This document shows positions 42,876 to 51,828 of a stretch of 64,000 nt of DNA, in pieces. The stretch's first letter is position 1. The number at the start of each line of letters is the position of its first letter. Made by a program: the position numbers and the translations under genes. The notes below the pieces were generated by a model. That model saw only the letters and a program-made list of their open reading frames with translations. It was not told the origin of the DNA and searched no databases. Source of the stretch: Candidatus Cryptobacteroides avicola (lineage in GTDB: Bacteria > Bacteroidota > Bacteroidia > Bacteroidales > UBA932); the NCBI GenBank assembly GCA_017695115.1, contig JADILV010000021.1, forward strand, positions 124,001-188,000, read 5' to 3'.

Positions 42876-44771
42876 TTACTGCTCGTCAGGTCCCTGGTTG
42901 TCCGGACCGTTGCTGCCGCCCTGAGGACCGCCCTGGTAAGGGTTCTGTGGTCCGCCCTGCTGTGCGCCGGCTGCTTTGGCCATATCCTCGGAAGCAGCGT
43001 GCCATGCATTGTTCAGAGCCTCTGTATATCTGTCGATATCGCTGATGTTCTGAGACTTGACTGCCTCTTTCAGACTGCCGAGCGCAGTCTCGATAGCACC
43101 TTTCTTGTCGGCCGGAATCTTGTCCCCGTACTCCTTGAGGTTCTTGTCGCTCTGGAAGCAGAGTGTGTCTGCAGTGTTGATCTTGTCGACACGCTCTTTC
43201 TCTGCCTTGTCAGCTGCCTCGTTGGCCTTGGCCTCGTCACGCATCCTCTTGATTTCGTCCTCGCTGAGTCCTGATGAAGCCTCGATACGGATTTTCTGCT
43301 CTTTGCCAGTAGCCTTATCCTTGGCAGAAACGTTCAGGATACCGTTGGCGTCGATATCGAATGTAACTTCGATCTGAGGGATTCCCCTTGGTGCAGGAGC
43401 GATTCCATCCAGATGGAAACGTCCGATTTCCTTGTTGTCCTTTGCCATAGGGCGCTCACCCTGGAGAACGTGGATCTATACTGAAGGCTGGTTGTCGGCT
43501 GCGGTAGAGAATACCTCCGATTTGCGGGTAGGGATGGTGGTGTTGGACTCGATAAGTTTGGTCATCACACCGCCGAGGGTCTCGATACCGAGTGAAAGCG
43601 GGGTCACATCCAGAAGAAGGACATCTTTCACGTCGCCTGCGAGGACACCGCCCTGGATAGCTGCTCCGATGGCTACTACCTCATCCGGGTTCACGCTCTT
43701 GTTAGGCTCTTTTCCGAAGAATTTCTTTACGATTTCCTGGATTGCAGGAATACGTGTCGAACCTCCGACCAGAAGCACCTCGTCAATATCGGATGCTGAA
43801 AGGTTTGCGTCTGACAGTGCCTTGCGGCAAGGCTCGATGGTCCTCTGGATAAGCTCGTCGGCAAGCTGCTCGAATTTGGCCCTCGTAAGGGTCTTTACCA
43901 AGTGTTTAGGAACACCGTCTACAGGCATGATGTAAGGCAGGTTGATTTCTGTAGAGGTCTGGCTTGAAAGCTCGATTTTCGCCTTTTCTGCGGCCTCTTT
44001 CAGTCTCTGAAGTGCCATAGGGTCTTTCTTCAGGTCGATTCCGCCGTTTTCTGCTGCGAACTCTGAAGCCAGCCAGTCTATGATCACCTGGTCGAAGTCA
44101 TCGCCTCCGAGGTGGGTGTCTCCGTTGGTTGATTTCACTTCGAATACACCGTCGCCGAGTTCAAGGATTGATATATCGAATGTACCGCCACCAAGGTCGT
44201 ACACTGCGATCTTCATGTCTTTGTTCTTCTTGTCCAGACCGTATGCAAGAGCGGCTGCCGTAGGTTCGTTGATGATACGTTTCACATCAAGTCCTGCGAT
44301 TTTTCCTGCCTCTTTGGTAGCCTGTCTCTGAGAGTCGGAGAAGTATGCCGGCACTGTGATGACGGCCTCTGTAACATCCTGTCTCAGATAGTCCTCGGCA
44401 GTCTTCTTCATTTTCTGGAGAATCATTGCCGAAATCTCCTGCGGAGTGTAGAGACGTCCGTCAATGTCTACACGGGGAGTGTTGTTGTCACCCCTGACTA
44501 CCTTGTAAGGCATCCTTTCAATCTCTTTAGTGACCTGATCGTAGGTCTCGCCCATGAACCTCTTTATGGAGAACACGGTCTTGTGAGGATTGGTAATGGC
44601 CTGCCTTTTGGCCGGATTACCAATTTTTCTTTCGCCGCCGTCGGTGAACGCCACTACTGAAGGAGTGGTCCTCTGGCCCTCATTGTTTATGATGACGGCA
44701 GGCTCGTTGCCTTCCATCACTGCCACGCATGAGTTCGTGGTTCCCAAGTCAATACCGATAATTTTTCCCAT
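42876..44771 (-). pseudogene. dnaK: Chaperone DnaK (Hsp70) gene with an in-frame amber codon
   Basis: A full-length 632-codon frame with a single TAG at 43476-43478 (codon 432). The first 431 residues are the ATPase domain ([44 protein letters not shown]) plus the linker [18 protein letters not shown] and the first strands of the substrate-binding domain. After the stop the same frame continues [20 protein letters not shown] with the rest of the substrate domain, the lid and a glycine/glutamine-rich tail. The expected glutamate codon (as in QPSVEIHVLQGE of relatives) has become TAG by one base. If real, only a truncated DnaK, or two pieces restarting at the ATG at 43448, would form. TAG ends several other genes here, so it is not generally recoded. 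A sequencing or assembly error is possible. Confidence 0.9.
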
Positions 44772-44904
44772 AATATTTTTCCTTTTTATTATTCGACTTT
44801 AATTTTCATCCGCCGTCCCGGACTGTCCCTTTTCGGTGTCCAGTCCCGGACGACGACCGGAGTAATAACGAATGTTGTGCCAATGCCCGGACGTCCTTTT
44901 TATA

Positions 44905-44917
44905 TGCCAAAATGGCA
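44905..44917. promoter_or_regulatory. TGCCA-AAA-TGGCA dyad upstream of dnaK
   Basis: A perfect dyad 134 bases upstream of the dnaK ATG. No CIRCE element (TTAGCACTC) and no consensus -7 element were found, so dnaK may use a specialised heat-shock control of which this could be a part. The 44772-44880 stretch also has GTCCCGGAC twice in direct orientation. Confidence 0.3.
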
Positions 44918-44920
44918 GAA

Positions 44921-44954
44921 AAAGGGTGACATGCCGACTGACATGTCACCCTTT
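44921..44954 (-). terminator. Terminator of the fimbrillin-like lipoprotein operon
   Basis: AAAGGGTGACATG (44921-44933) and CATGTCACCCTTT (44942-44954) pair perfectly. On the minus strand five T follow. It lies about 48 bases past the last lipoprotein stop. Confidence 0.8.
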
Positions 44955-45001
44955 CCAGTAACGGTGCAGAAGATTGTACGCTCTGACACTTTGCCGGTAT
45001 C

Positions 45002-47107
45002 TTACCAGGCAGTGTCCTCGTTGATCGTGAAGTCTTCGGTGCTGACTCCTCCTGCAATAGGAATGTTCAGGTACAGGACGGTTCCTTCGGATGACCCGTA
45101 GATGTACATATCATCCACGACGGAGACATATCCCAAATTGATAATTCCGGCATCTGGGTCGTATGTGCCGAATGAAGAATTTTCATAGTAATAGGCTGCG
45201 GAGGAAAGTCCGGCTTCAGTGGTCCCTCCACGCAATGATATGATAACTCCTAACGGATTGTAGTCCCTTTCCAGTTTGACTGCACTGTGGTCTGTAGCGT
45301 CTATGGTCAGGTATGAGTCGTAACCTCCGTCTATGAATGTGAGTCCGTTGTATTCAGCGTCAGGGTAGGTATCTATTGTTATAGGCTGCAGTACACGGAA
45401 GATGTCCTTGCCGTCCATTTTTTCTACGGTAAGTCCGTAGATGCCGAACCCTCCGAGCCCTATGGCGCCTCCGAATATGTTGCAGTCCATGGATGCCTCT
45501 GTGGAAACGGTACTCCATGTGGCATCAGGGTCTAAGTAGTAATCCGTTTGCAGCACGAGCCTTTCTGCAGACACTGCACCGCCTGCTCCGGTGGCCGCTA
45601 CAAGGAATGTGAACGAAGTGTTTTCAGGAAGGTTGCTGTAGGTCAGCGTCAGGCCTCCCGTGCTGTTTGCCTGTTCTACCTGCTCTGCTGTGGCTTCAGT
45701 ACCGTACAGTTCCATAAGTTCCTCATCCGTTTTCCCTTCTGCCGAGCTTGAAGAGAACATTGCATACTTGATGCTGACGGCATTCGTGGTTTTGATTACA
45801 GGGGTGAGCTGTGCATGAGGCCTGTCATTCTCCAGTTCGGAAAGGGTTATTTCAGGAGCTTCGCCTGTAGGTGCCGCTGTGGCGACATCGAAGACAGCAG
45901 GAGTGCCTTTGGCTGTAGTGTTGTCGGCAAGGGATACTATGAGCTTGTATTCGGTACCGGCAGTCAGTGCCACTTCTTTTCCACTGACGTTGAAAGACGT
46001 GGTATCGGTCTTTGAATATTCGCCTGTCCCGTCTGTGAAGAAAGTTTCCGAGCCGTAGGTGATGCTCAAATCTTTGGCAAGCTGCGTTTCCTGTCCGGCA
46101 TAAGCGTCGTTGGCATAATAGTCCCATGTGCCCTTGGATACGAGGACTGTTTTCAGCGGAGTGCCAGGGTCTGCAGTGACGGTGTATGTTACGGATGCAG
46201 GGCCTGCCTCCGTTGGCCCGAGAGCCGGAAGTGTACGTGCCGTGAATTCGAAATCAGGAAGGACAAGCATTTCCGAGCGGCCGATTGTCTTGGCTCCCGT
46301 AGTGGACTGTACCGCTACATTTCCCTCGCTGTCCTCCATAGTGATGTAGAATCCTTCAGCGTACTCCTTGGCCGGCACTACAATATAGAAATCGGTAGGT
46401 TCACTGCTGAGGGCAATGCCTGCAATCCCGCCATCTGCTGTGTATGCAGTGATATTTATCGTGCTTGATGCAGTGATTCCATAGTCCGGGTTTTCATAGA
46501 AAACAGAGTTGTCCCCAAGTTCTCCATTGAGCAGCTGGTCTTCAGGTAGCAGGAGATATCCTGCTACAGGGCTTCCGTCTTTGGTGGAGAATGAAAGCGA
46601 TGTCAGCGTACAGTTTCCGGTGACGCCGAACTTGACCACTCCTCCTATATTGTACATCCGGATATCCGTAGTGGTTGAATAACCTGCCATTATGTTGCTG
46701 TAGTCGGAGAATGAGTCTTCCCTGTAAGTCTGTTCGGCAGGGAAATTCACAAGCAGTCTTCCCTCTTCAGGATCGGATGTAGGGTAGTAGTCGTTGTAGA
46801 CTACGAAATAATCCCCGCTTGCAACCACGTCAGGTACAGTGGCAACTGTAGGGTCAGTTTCATCAACAACAATACGATATACTTCTCCGTTGATGATAAT
46901 AACTTCCCCGTCGGTCCAGTAGACCTTCCCGGTCTCTCCGTCAATGTAGGTCTTTGTCGGTTCAGCGTTTTTGATAGTAAGTGTCACCGTCCCTGACACC
47001 TGGGGCTTTTCAGGTCCGGCGAGTTCTTCCTGACTGCACTGTACAGACAGAAGTACGGCGGGCAGCAGTGCCAGCAATGCTCTGGTTGTTTTGACAAATG
47101 TGTTCAT
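45002..47107 (-). CDS. Fimbrillin-like surface lipoprotein, paralog 1
   Basis: 701 residues. Signal LLALLPAVLLSVQC, with lipidation at about Cys24, followed by acidic SQEELAGPEKP, which resembles the surface-export signal of Bacteroidetes lipoproteins. Residues 45-290 look like the N-terminal beta-sandwich of fimbrillin-family proteins (TKTYIDGETGKVYWTDGEVI...). Middle: two fibronectin-type-like repeats (about 290-500, TYTVTADPGTPLKTVLVSKG, PEITLSELENDRPHAQLTPV). C-terminal domain (about 520-701) begins ATWSTVSTEASMDCNIFGG and is shared by all three paralogs. Structural or adhesive role is an inference. Last of three. Confidence 0.72.
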   Translation of the reverse strand: MNTFVKTTRALLALLPAVLLSVQCSQEELAGPEKPQVSGTVTLTIKNAEPTKTYIDGETGKVYWTDGEVIIINGEVYRIVVDETDPTVATVPDVVASGDYFVVYNDYYPTSDPEEGRLLVNFPAEQTYREDSFSDYSNIMAGYSTTTDIRMYNIGGVVKFGVTGNCTLTSLSFSTKDGSPVAGYLLLPEDQLLNGELGDNSVFYENPDYGITASSTINITAYTADGGIAGIALSSEPTDFYIVVPAKEYAEGFYITMEDSEGNVAVQSTTGAKTIGRSEMLVLPDFEFTARTLPALGPTEAGPASVTYTVTADPGTPLKTVLVSKGTWDYYANDAYAGQETQLAKDLSITYGSETFFTDGTGEYSKTDTTSFNVSGKEVALTAGTEYKLIVSLADNTTAKGTPAVFDVATAAPTGEAPEITLSELENDRPHAQLTPVIKTTNAVSIKYAMFSSSSAEGKTDEELMELYGTEATAEQVEQANSTGGLTLTYSNLPENTSFTFLVAATGAGGAVSAERLVLQTDYYLDPDATWSTVSTEASMDCNIFGGAIGLGGFGIYGLTVEKMDGKDIFRVLQPITIDTYPDAEYNGLTFIDGGYDSYLTIDATDHSAVKLERDYNPLGVIISLRGGTTEAGLSSAAYYYENSSFGTYDPDAGIINLGYVSVVDDMYIYGSSEGTVLYLNIPIAGGVSTEDFTINEDTAW

Positions 47108-47150
47108 GATAATAGGTTTTTTAGTGTTTTTCTATTTGATTTTCATTGTT

Positions 47151-47220
47151 GGTTCTTCGGCTCGGGATGACATTGCTGTCATTTCGACCGGAGGGCGCAG
47201 CCCGTAGTGGAGAAACCTGT
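47151..47220 (-). repeat. Minus-strand CAGGTTTCTCC-type repeat, copy 3
   Basis: On the minus strand: ACAGGTTTCTCCACTACGGG, CTGCGCCCTCCGGTCGAAAT, GACA, then a GTCATCCCGAGCCGAAGAAC unit. It starts inside the 3' end of the middle lipoprotein gene, whose stop codon (TGA, 47179-47181) lies in the repeat. Confidence 0.75.
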
Positions 47221-49362
47221 GCCGATTTTCCCGCAGATGCCATGACCGGGACCCGGATGATGAAGCTTTCCTGTCTCCGGAGTTTTCAGATTCACGGCAC
47301 TTTTCGTACTTGCGGCCGCACCTGTCTCAGGGTTGTGGAGATAGATCCTGGTAGGGCCGGTGAGATATATGGAGCTATCATAGTCACTCAATATCATTCC
47401 GACATCACCGAGGTCTATTATGCCTGAAGTTTCATCATAGTAGCCGTAGCTGCCCTCAAAGCCGTAGTCCGGCAGCGAGCAATAGCTTATTCCATTCTGA
47501 TCATCAGGGAACATTTCTGTATAGATAAGACCGACATAGTTCTCTGTCTGTTCAAGCCTTACATACCCGCCCCTTGCATCTATGGTAAGATAGCCGTCTG
47601 TCACGGTAAATAAATCTGGATTGCTTTCCGCTATGATGTCAAGCGGATTCTTTATCCTGAATATGTCATAGTCTCCGTATTTCTCGATGGTGAGACCTGA
47701 CAACGCAAAGTCTCCTACGCTGAAAGCATAGAGCAGTCCGCACGCCATATAGCCGTCCGTTGATACGGTCTGCCACTGCCCGTCCGCAGGCAGATAGGCA
47801 TCAGTGGTGTAGTCCAGGACTTTTATGGTCTCGGCACCGCCTTCCCCGACTGCCATGACCATGACCTTGTATGCAGTCCCGGAATTAAGGCCCTGCCAGA
47901 GCCAGCCAAGACCTGAAGAATTGGCCGCAGCCAGGTCTTCCTCGCTTACGGAAACCGCATTGTTGATTACGATGCTCCGGTCATCCATCCCTGAAGCGAT
48001 ATACTGATCATATATCTCACTGAGCAGGGCATAGCATTTTATGTCGGCCGCACCGTTTGTAGTTATGACTGCCTGGATTGTATTGTAAGGCGTATCTGTC
48101 TGTGCGAACTGTACATCGAGCGCCGGGCCTTCTCCTTCAGCTGCAGCCGTTGTCGCCATTGTCCAGCAGGCGTTGCCGATGGTTGAGGAGCCGTTCGAGT
48201 ATCCGGCGAGGATTACGTATCCGGTAGAGGCTGTCAGGTCGGAAGCGTATCCGTTGCTATTGTAGGCTGTTGTCAGTGTCCCGCTATAGTTTCCGGCGGC
48301 GTCCAGTGACATGATGCTGTCACCGTGGAACATGTCCAGCAGATAGGTCGCAATAATGTCCGGCGTGATGTCCGGATTGCTTTCAAGGTAGGCGTTCCAC
48401 AGGTTCAGGGTCACTGCCTTGCTGACGACAGGTGCTCCCGGAGCCGCCGTTATGGTGTATGGAACGGATGTCGCCGATGCACCTGCCTCATCCGCGGCTA
48501 CAGTGATTTCCACAGCGCCAGGCGTGAAGCCGAATGTTGTCATAGGGACTATTTCGGAACGGTTGACGGTTATGCTTTTGTCCGTGGACTGGATGCACAC
48601 GTTACCGTCCTCGTCCTCCATTATCACGGAGAATCCGGAACTGTACGTCCTTGCAGGAACGACGAAGTACAGATAGGCCGGCTCTGATGAGTCAAGTCCT
48701 ATGGAATCGGCGTCTGACGCTCTCACTGTAATGCATGAGTAGGATATTGTACTGAAATCGGAATAGTTTCCGAGCTCTCCGCTGATGATGTCAGCGGTCG
48801 GTACCGTCAGGTATCCGCCGAGTCCAGCCCCGTCATTGCTCCAGAGTGACGCCGACTGCAGACCGCCCGTACCGGTTATCCCTACGCGGATTATTCCCAT
48901 GAGATTTTTGAAACTGAGCTGGGTGTCTTCACTGTAGGCCACCGTGGTGTTGTCATACCGCCCGAAAGAGTTTCGTTCCTCTGAATAATATTGGTTCGGG
49001 CTTATGGAAATGATGCAGTTCTCTTCATCTACATTGACCACCGGCTGATAATATGTCGAGAATACGGCCAGATAAGTGTCTGCTTTCGTGACATCCGTGA
49101 CCGTCGCTTTTGAAGGGTCGTCCGGATCCGGTATGACCTCGTAATTTTTGCCGTTGATCCACACTATGTCACCTTCTTCCCAGTATACCGCTCCGGTTTC
49201 CGGGTCAAGGATTGTCTTTGTGCCGGTGACGTCACCCTGCAATGTGATGGTGACAGTCTCTTCCGGTACAGCAGGAGTTCCGTCAGTGAGCTCCTCTTTT
49301 GCGCACTGGACAGTCAGCATGGCTGCTGCCGCCAACAGTATCGGTATTATGTATTTTTTCAT
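47179..49362 (-). CDS. Fimbrillin-like surface lipoprotein, paralog 2, with repeat-derived C-terminus
   Basis: 727 residues from the ATG at 49362 (MKKYIIPILLAAAAMLTVQC, lipobox ending at Cys20, then AKEELTDG). The domain plan matches its neighbours: fimbrillin-like sandwich (TKTILDPETGAVYWEEGDIV), fibronectin-like repeats, and the C-terminal domain QWQTVSTDGYMACGLLYAFS to IYLTGPTRIYLHNPETG. After that it diverges: the last residues (GTGFSTTGCALRSK) are encoded by an interspersed repeat and are unlike the C-termini of the paralogs, which end in an acidic stretch and tryptophan. An upstream in-frame ATG 33 bases away gives a poor N-terminus. Confidence 0.72.
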   Translation of the reverse strand: MKKYIIPILLAAAAMLTVQCAKEELTDGTPAVPEETVTITLQGDVTGTKTILDPETGAVYWEEGDIVWINGKNYEVIPDPDDPSKATVTDVTKADTYLAVFSTYYQPVVNVDEENCIISISPNQYYSEERNSFGRYDNTTVAYSEDTQLSFKNLMGIIRVGITGTGGLQSASLWSNDGAGLGGYLTVPTADIISGELGNYSDFSTISYSCITVRASDADSIGLDSSEPAYLYFVVPARTYSSGFSVIMEDEDGNVCIQSTDKSITVNRSEIVPMTTFGFTPGAVEITVAADEAGASATSVPYTITAAPGAPVVSKAVTLNLWNAYLESNPDITPDIIATYLLDMFHGDSIMSLDAAGNYSGTLTTAYNSNGYASDLTASTGYVILAGYSNGSSTIGNACWTMATTAAAEGEGPALDVQFAQTDTPYNTIQAVITTNGAADIKCYALLSEIYDQYIASGMDDRSIVINNAVSVSEEDLAAANSSGLGWLWQGLNSGTAYKVMVMAVGEGGAETIKVLDYTTDAYLPADGQWQTVSTDGYMACGLLYAFSVGDFALSGLTIEKYGDYDIFRIKNPLDIIAESNPDLFTVTDGYLTIDARGGYVRLEQTENYVGLIYTEMFPDDQNGISYCSLPDYGFEGSYGYYDETSGIIDLGDVGMILSDYDSSIYLTGPTRIYLHNPETGAAASTKSAVNLKTPETGKLHHPGPGHGICGKIGTGFSTTGCALRSK

Positions 49363-49388
49363 GATCTGTAAATCTAAGTGCCTTAAAA

Positions 49389-51491
49389 CTACCATTCAGC
49401 ATGGATTATTTCGAAATCTTCCAGAGACAGGCCCGGAGATTCAGGAACAGGGTCGGGCTCCTCCGTATTAGGGTTGTGGAACCAAAGGGTCGTAGAACCT
49501 GTCGAATAATAGCCGGTGTTGTCGTAGTCACTGAGCCTCATGGCTATATCTCCGAAATCGATTATGCCTTCAGCTTTATTGTAAGACCCATAGCTGTATT
49601 CTCCATCGGTGATTTCAAGAGCGGAAACGAAGCTCATGCCGTATGTGTCTTCAGGATACTTTACCGTATATATAAGACCAGGATAATTCTCGAAACTTTC
49701 CAGCAGTACCTTGCCGTCCCTGGCATCGAGCAGCAGGTGTCCGTCTGTCGTTGAGAACGCATCAGGGTTCGCGGCTGCCACTTCGGCAAACGGGTTAGGT
49801 ATTCTGAATATGTCATGGTCTCCCAATTGCTCTATAGTGAGATTGCCCAAGCCGATCGGTTCTTCGAAGAAACCGCTGAGCAGCCCGCATTCCATATATC
49901 CGTCAGTGGAGATTGTCTTCCACTGCGCGTCTTCCGGAAGGTAGGCGGAGGTGGTGTGGAACTTTGTTTCTATCTTTTCGTCCCCGTTCTCCCCTTTGGC
50001 AAGGGCCATGAACACAAATTCTGTCGAAGGGATTCCGCGCCACGTCAGTGCCAATCCTTCTTCCGAGTTGGCGGCTTCAAGATCAGTTCCTTCAAGAGCC
50101 GTACCTGATTCTGTCAGCATTTCACTGTCTGTTTTCCCTTGTCCGGCGAGTTCGTCATACCAGCCTTTTCCCGCTACAATGACCTTGATTTCCGTTGCAC
50201 CGGTTGTCCGGATTTTTGTGTATATGAGCTTATAGTCTTTTTCTCCAGGGAGAATCTCCGTGTAGAGCTGCACTTCTTCACCTTGCTGGCCGGCGAGTGT
50301 CCTGACAGACTGGAAAGCAGGTGTCCCGTTTATGCCGCTTCCGTCCGTATATCCTGCCAGTACCATATATTCAGTGTCAGGTGTTATGGCGCAGAGTCCT
50401 TCGGTGTCATACGCTTCAGAAGTATTGCCGGCATATTTCCCGTCAGTGCCGGTCGTGGCCTCTGTCCCGTACTGCAGCAGAAGGGCTTCGCTGACTTCTT
50501 CGTCCGACTGGTATGAGCCGCTTCCGGCAGTCTTGTCCCACAGATTCATGCTCACGACAGAAACGGAAATCCTGCTGTCCGGGTCTGCCGTGATTTCGTA
50601 AGCTATGGCGTCGGTGCTTCCTTCAGATGTGATGTTGATGTCACCGTATTCCGGCTCTACAGGCTCATCGCCTCCCTGACCGAGAGTGAATACTCCCAGA
50701 TCCGTCACTGTGGCGCGTTTTACCGTTACAGGGTCTGTCTTGTGGGTAACATTCCCGTCGGAGCCCCTCATGCCTATGCTGAGACCGGAAGAGTAGGTTC
50801 TGGCCGGAATGACCGCATAAATGTATTTCGTATCGCCCTCTATTACGAGGCCTCTGTCGAAGGATACAGCCACGGAGCCTGAAACGGAATAGTCGGTACA
50901 GAAATCAGGGTAACTGTCTTTCAGAGAGCCTCCGGTCACGTCTGACATAGGTATGTCCAGTGTACCGGAAAGGAAGTCGTCGGCATTGTTGCTGGAGACT
51001 GTCACCTTTGTCAGCTCGCCGGAGCCTTCGACCCCTATCTTTATTATTCCGCAGATTCCTGACATTCGAATGTCCGTGGATGTGCCGTAGCCTATCATCG
51101 GGTAAGTCTCGACAGGCATGTCGGTACTGTAAAACTGCTCTTTAGGCACGTCCACCAGATAGCTTTCCCCTTTTGTATACTGTTTGCTGTAAGGGAATAT
51201 GGCTACGTAGCCGTCGCTTTCATATACACCGGTCACTGTGACCTTGGCCGGATCCTGTCCGTCCGGGGACACCGTGTGTTTCTCCCCGTTTATGAGGACC
51301 TCGTCGTTGTTTTCCCATACGATGCCGAGGCCCTGGTCCATCCCGGCTTTGGAAACGGCACCGGAAGCATTCAGGGTAACGGTTACGGTCCCATCCTGCT
51401 CATCTCCTTCCTCTCCGGTGAGAATACTGTCGCAGCCTCCGGCAAGCACTGCCGCCAGGGCAACAGGTATAATAAATTCGTGAATTTTCAT
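49389..51491 (-). CDS. Fimbrillin-like surface lipoprotein, paralog 3
   Basis: 700 residues. Signal IIPVALAAVLAGGC with Cys20, followed by the acidic stretch DSILTGEEGDEQDG, an obvious surface-export type signal. N-terminal sandwich with GIVWENNDEVLINGEKHTV, a spacer (GQGGDEPVEPEYGD), fibronectin-like repeats (ITADPDSRISVSVVSMNLWD, VQLYTEILPGEKDYKLIYTK), and the shared C-terminal domain QWKTISTDGYMECGLLSGF. It ends ESPGLSLEDFEIIHAEW. First of three full-length paralogs, probably one operon (gaps of 26 and 71 bases). Ligand and assembly unknown. Confidence 0.72.
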   Translation of the reverse strand: MKIHEFIIPVALAAVLAGGCDSILTGEEGDEQDGTVTVTLNASGAVSKAGMDQGLGIVWENNDEVLINGEKHTVSPDGQDPAKVTVTGVYESDGYVAIFPYSKQYTKGESYLVDVPKEQFYSTDMPVETYPMIGYGTSTDIRMSGICGIIKIGVEGSGELTKVTVSSNNADDFLSGTLDIPMSDVTGGSLKDSYPDFCTDYSVSGSVAVSFDRGLVIEGDTKYIYAVIPARTYSSGLSIGMRGSDGNVTHKTDPVTVKRATVTDLGVFTLGQGGDEPVEPEYGDINITSEGSTDAIAYEITADPDSRISVSVVSMNLWDKTAGSGSYQSDEEVSEALLLQYGTEATTGTDGKYAGNTSEAYDTEGLCAITPDTEYMVLAGYTDGSGINGTPAFQSVRTLAGQQGEEVQLYTEILPGEKDYKLIYTKIRTTGATEIKVIVAGKGWYDELAGQGKTDSEMLTESGTALEGTDLEAANSEEGLALTWRGIPSTEFVFMALAKGENGDEKIETKFHTTSAYLPEDAQWKTISTDGYMECGLLSGFFEEPIGLGNLTIEQLGDHDIFRIPNPFAEVAAANPDAFSTTDGHLLLDARDGKVLLESFENYPGLIYTVKYPEDTYGMSFVSALEITDGEYSYGSYNKAEGIIDFGDIAMRLSDYDNTGYYSTGSTTLWFHNPNTEEPDPVPESPGLSLEDFEIIHAEW

Positions 51492-51547
51492 AATCGGTAT
51501 TATTTAGTGTTTGTTGTTCTATACATACAAGAGGGCCGGGGACTCTG

Positions 51548-51718
51548 TCATGGAGTCCCTGACTCATGCCAGATACGGTATCCCCGTACCTCCATGTATG
51601 ATTTTTGCCTGTGATTTAAAGCGGGACAGCGGCTCAGCTCGGCTTTGGGACACTGCACGGCCAGAATAGCCATGACCGGGCCAGCCACAGCGCATACGCG
51701 GGTTGTTGATCTGTTCAT
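51548..51718 (-). CDS. Tiny lipoprotein-like ORF, possible remnant of a fourth paralog
   Basis: 56 codons: MNRSTTRVCAVAGPVMAI, then LAVQCPKAELSRCP... The LAVQC-PKAEL stretch is close to the signal ends of the neighbours (LSVQC-SQEEL, LTVQC-AKEEL), but the protein stops after 33 further residues. It lies between a -7 element and the first full paralog, in the same direction. It could be a small translated lipoprotein, a leader peptide, or the decayed start of a fourth copy. The hairpin GGGACTC...GAGTCCC overlaps its stop. Confidence 0.4.
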   Translation of the reverse strand: MNRSTTRVCAVAGPVMAILAVQCPKAELSRCPALNHRQKSYMEVRGYRIWHESGTP

Positions 51719-51764
51719 GATATTTTATTTAGGTTAATAAATTCTGTCCATGCACACACACCTA

Positions 51765-51772
51765 CAAATTTA
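51765..51772 (-). promoter_or_regulatory. -7 element of the lipoprotein operon
   Basis: TAAATTTG on the minus strand, 46 bases before the tiny ORF's ATG. No clear -33 box. Confidence 0.45.
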
Positions 51773-51813
51773 AGAAAAAAATCGAAAGAATGATGTAATC
51801 CACGAAAAAATCA

Positions 51814-51821
51814 TACATTTG
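51814..51821 (+). promoter_or_regulatory. -7 element of the pseudouridine synthase gene
   Basis: TACATTTG, only 7 bases before the ATG at 51829, so the transcript would be nearly leaderless. It is close to and divergent from the lipoprotein promoter. Confidence 0.4.
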
Positions 51822-51828
51822 TCTTATT

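Noticed and set aside
43441..43480. Frameshift as the cause of the dnaK break
   Set aside because: Both parts are in the same frame and only one codon (TAG) is abnormal, so it is a nonsense codon and not a frameshift.
42876..44771. Genetic code change (TAG as a sense codon)
   Set aside because: TAG is the stop of several intact genes in the window with homology ending at that point (for example susD, gcvH, ferredoxin).
44772..45001. CIRCE/HrcA element upstream of dnaK
   Set aside because: No TTAGCACTC...GAGTGCTAA pattern is present.
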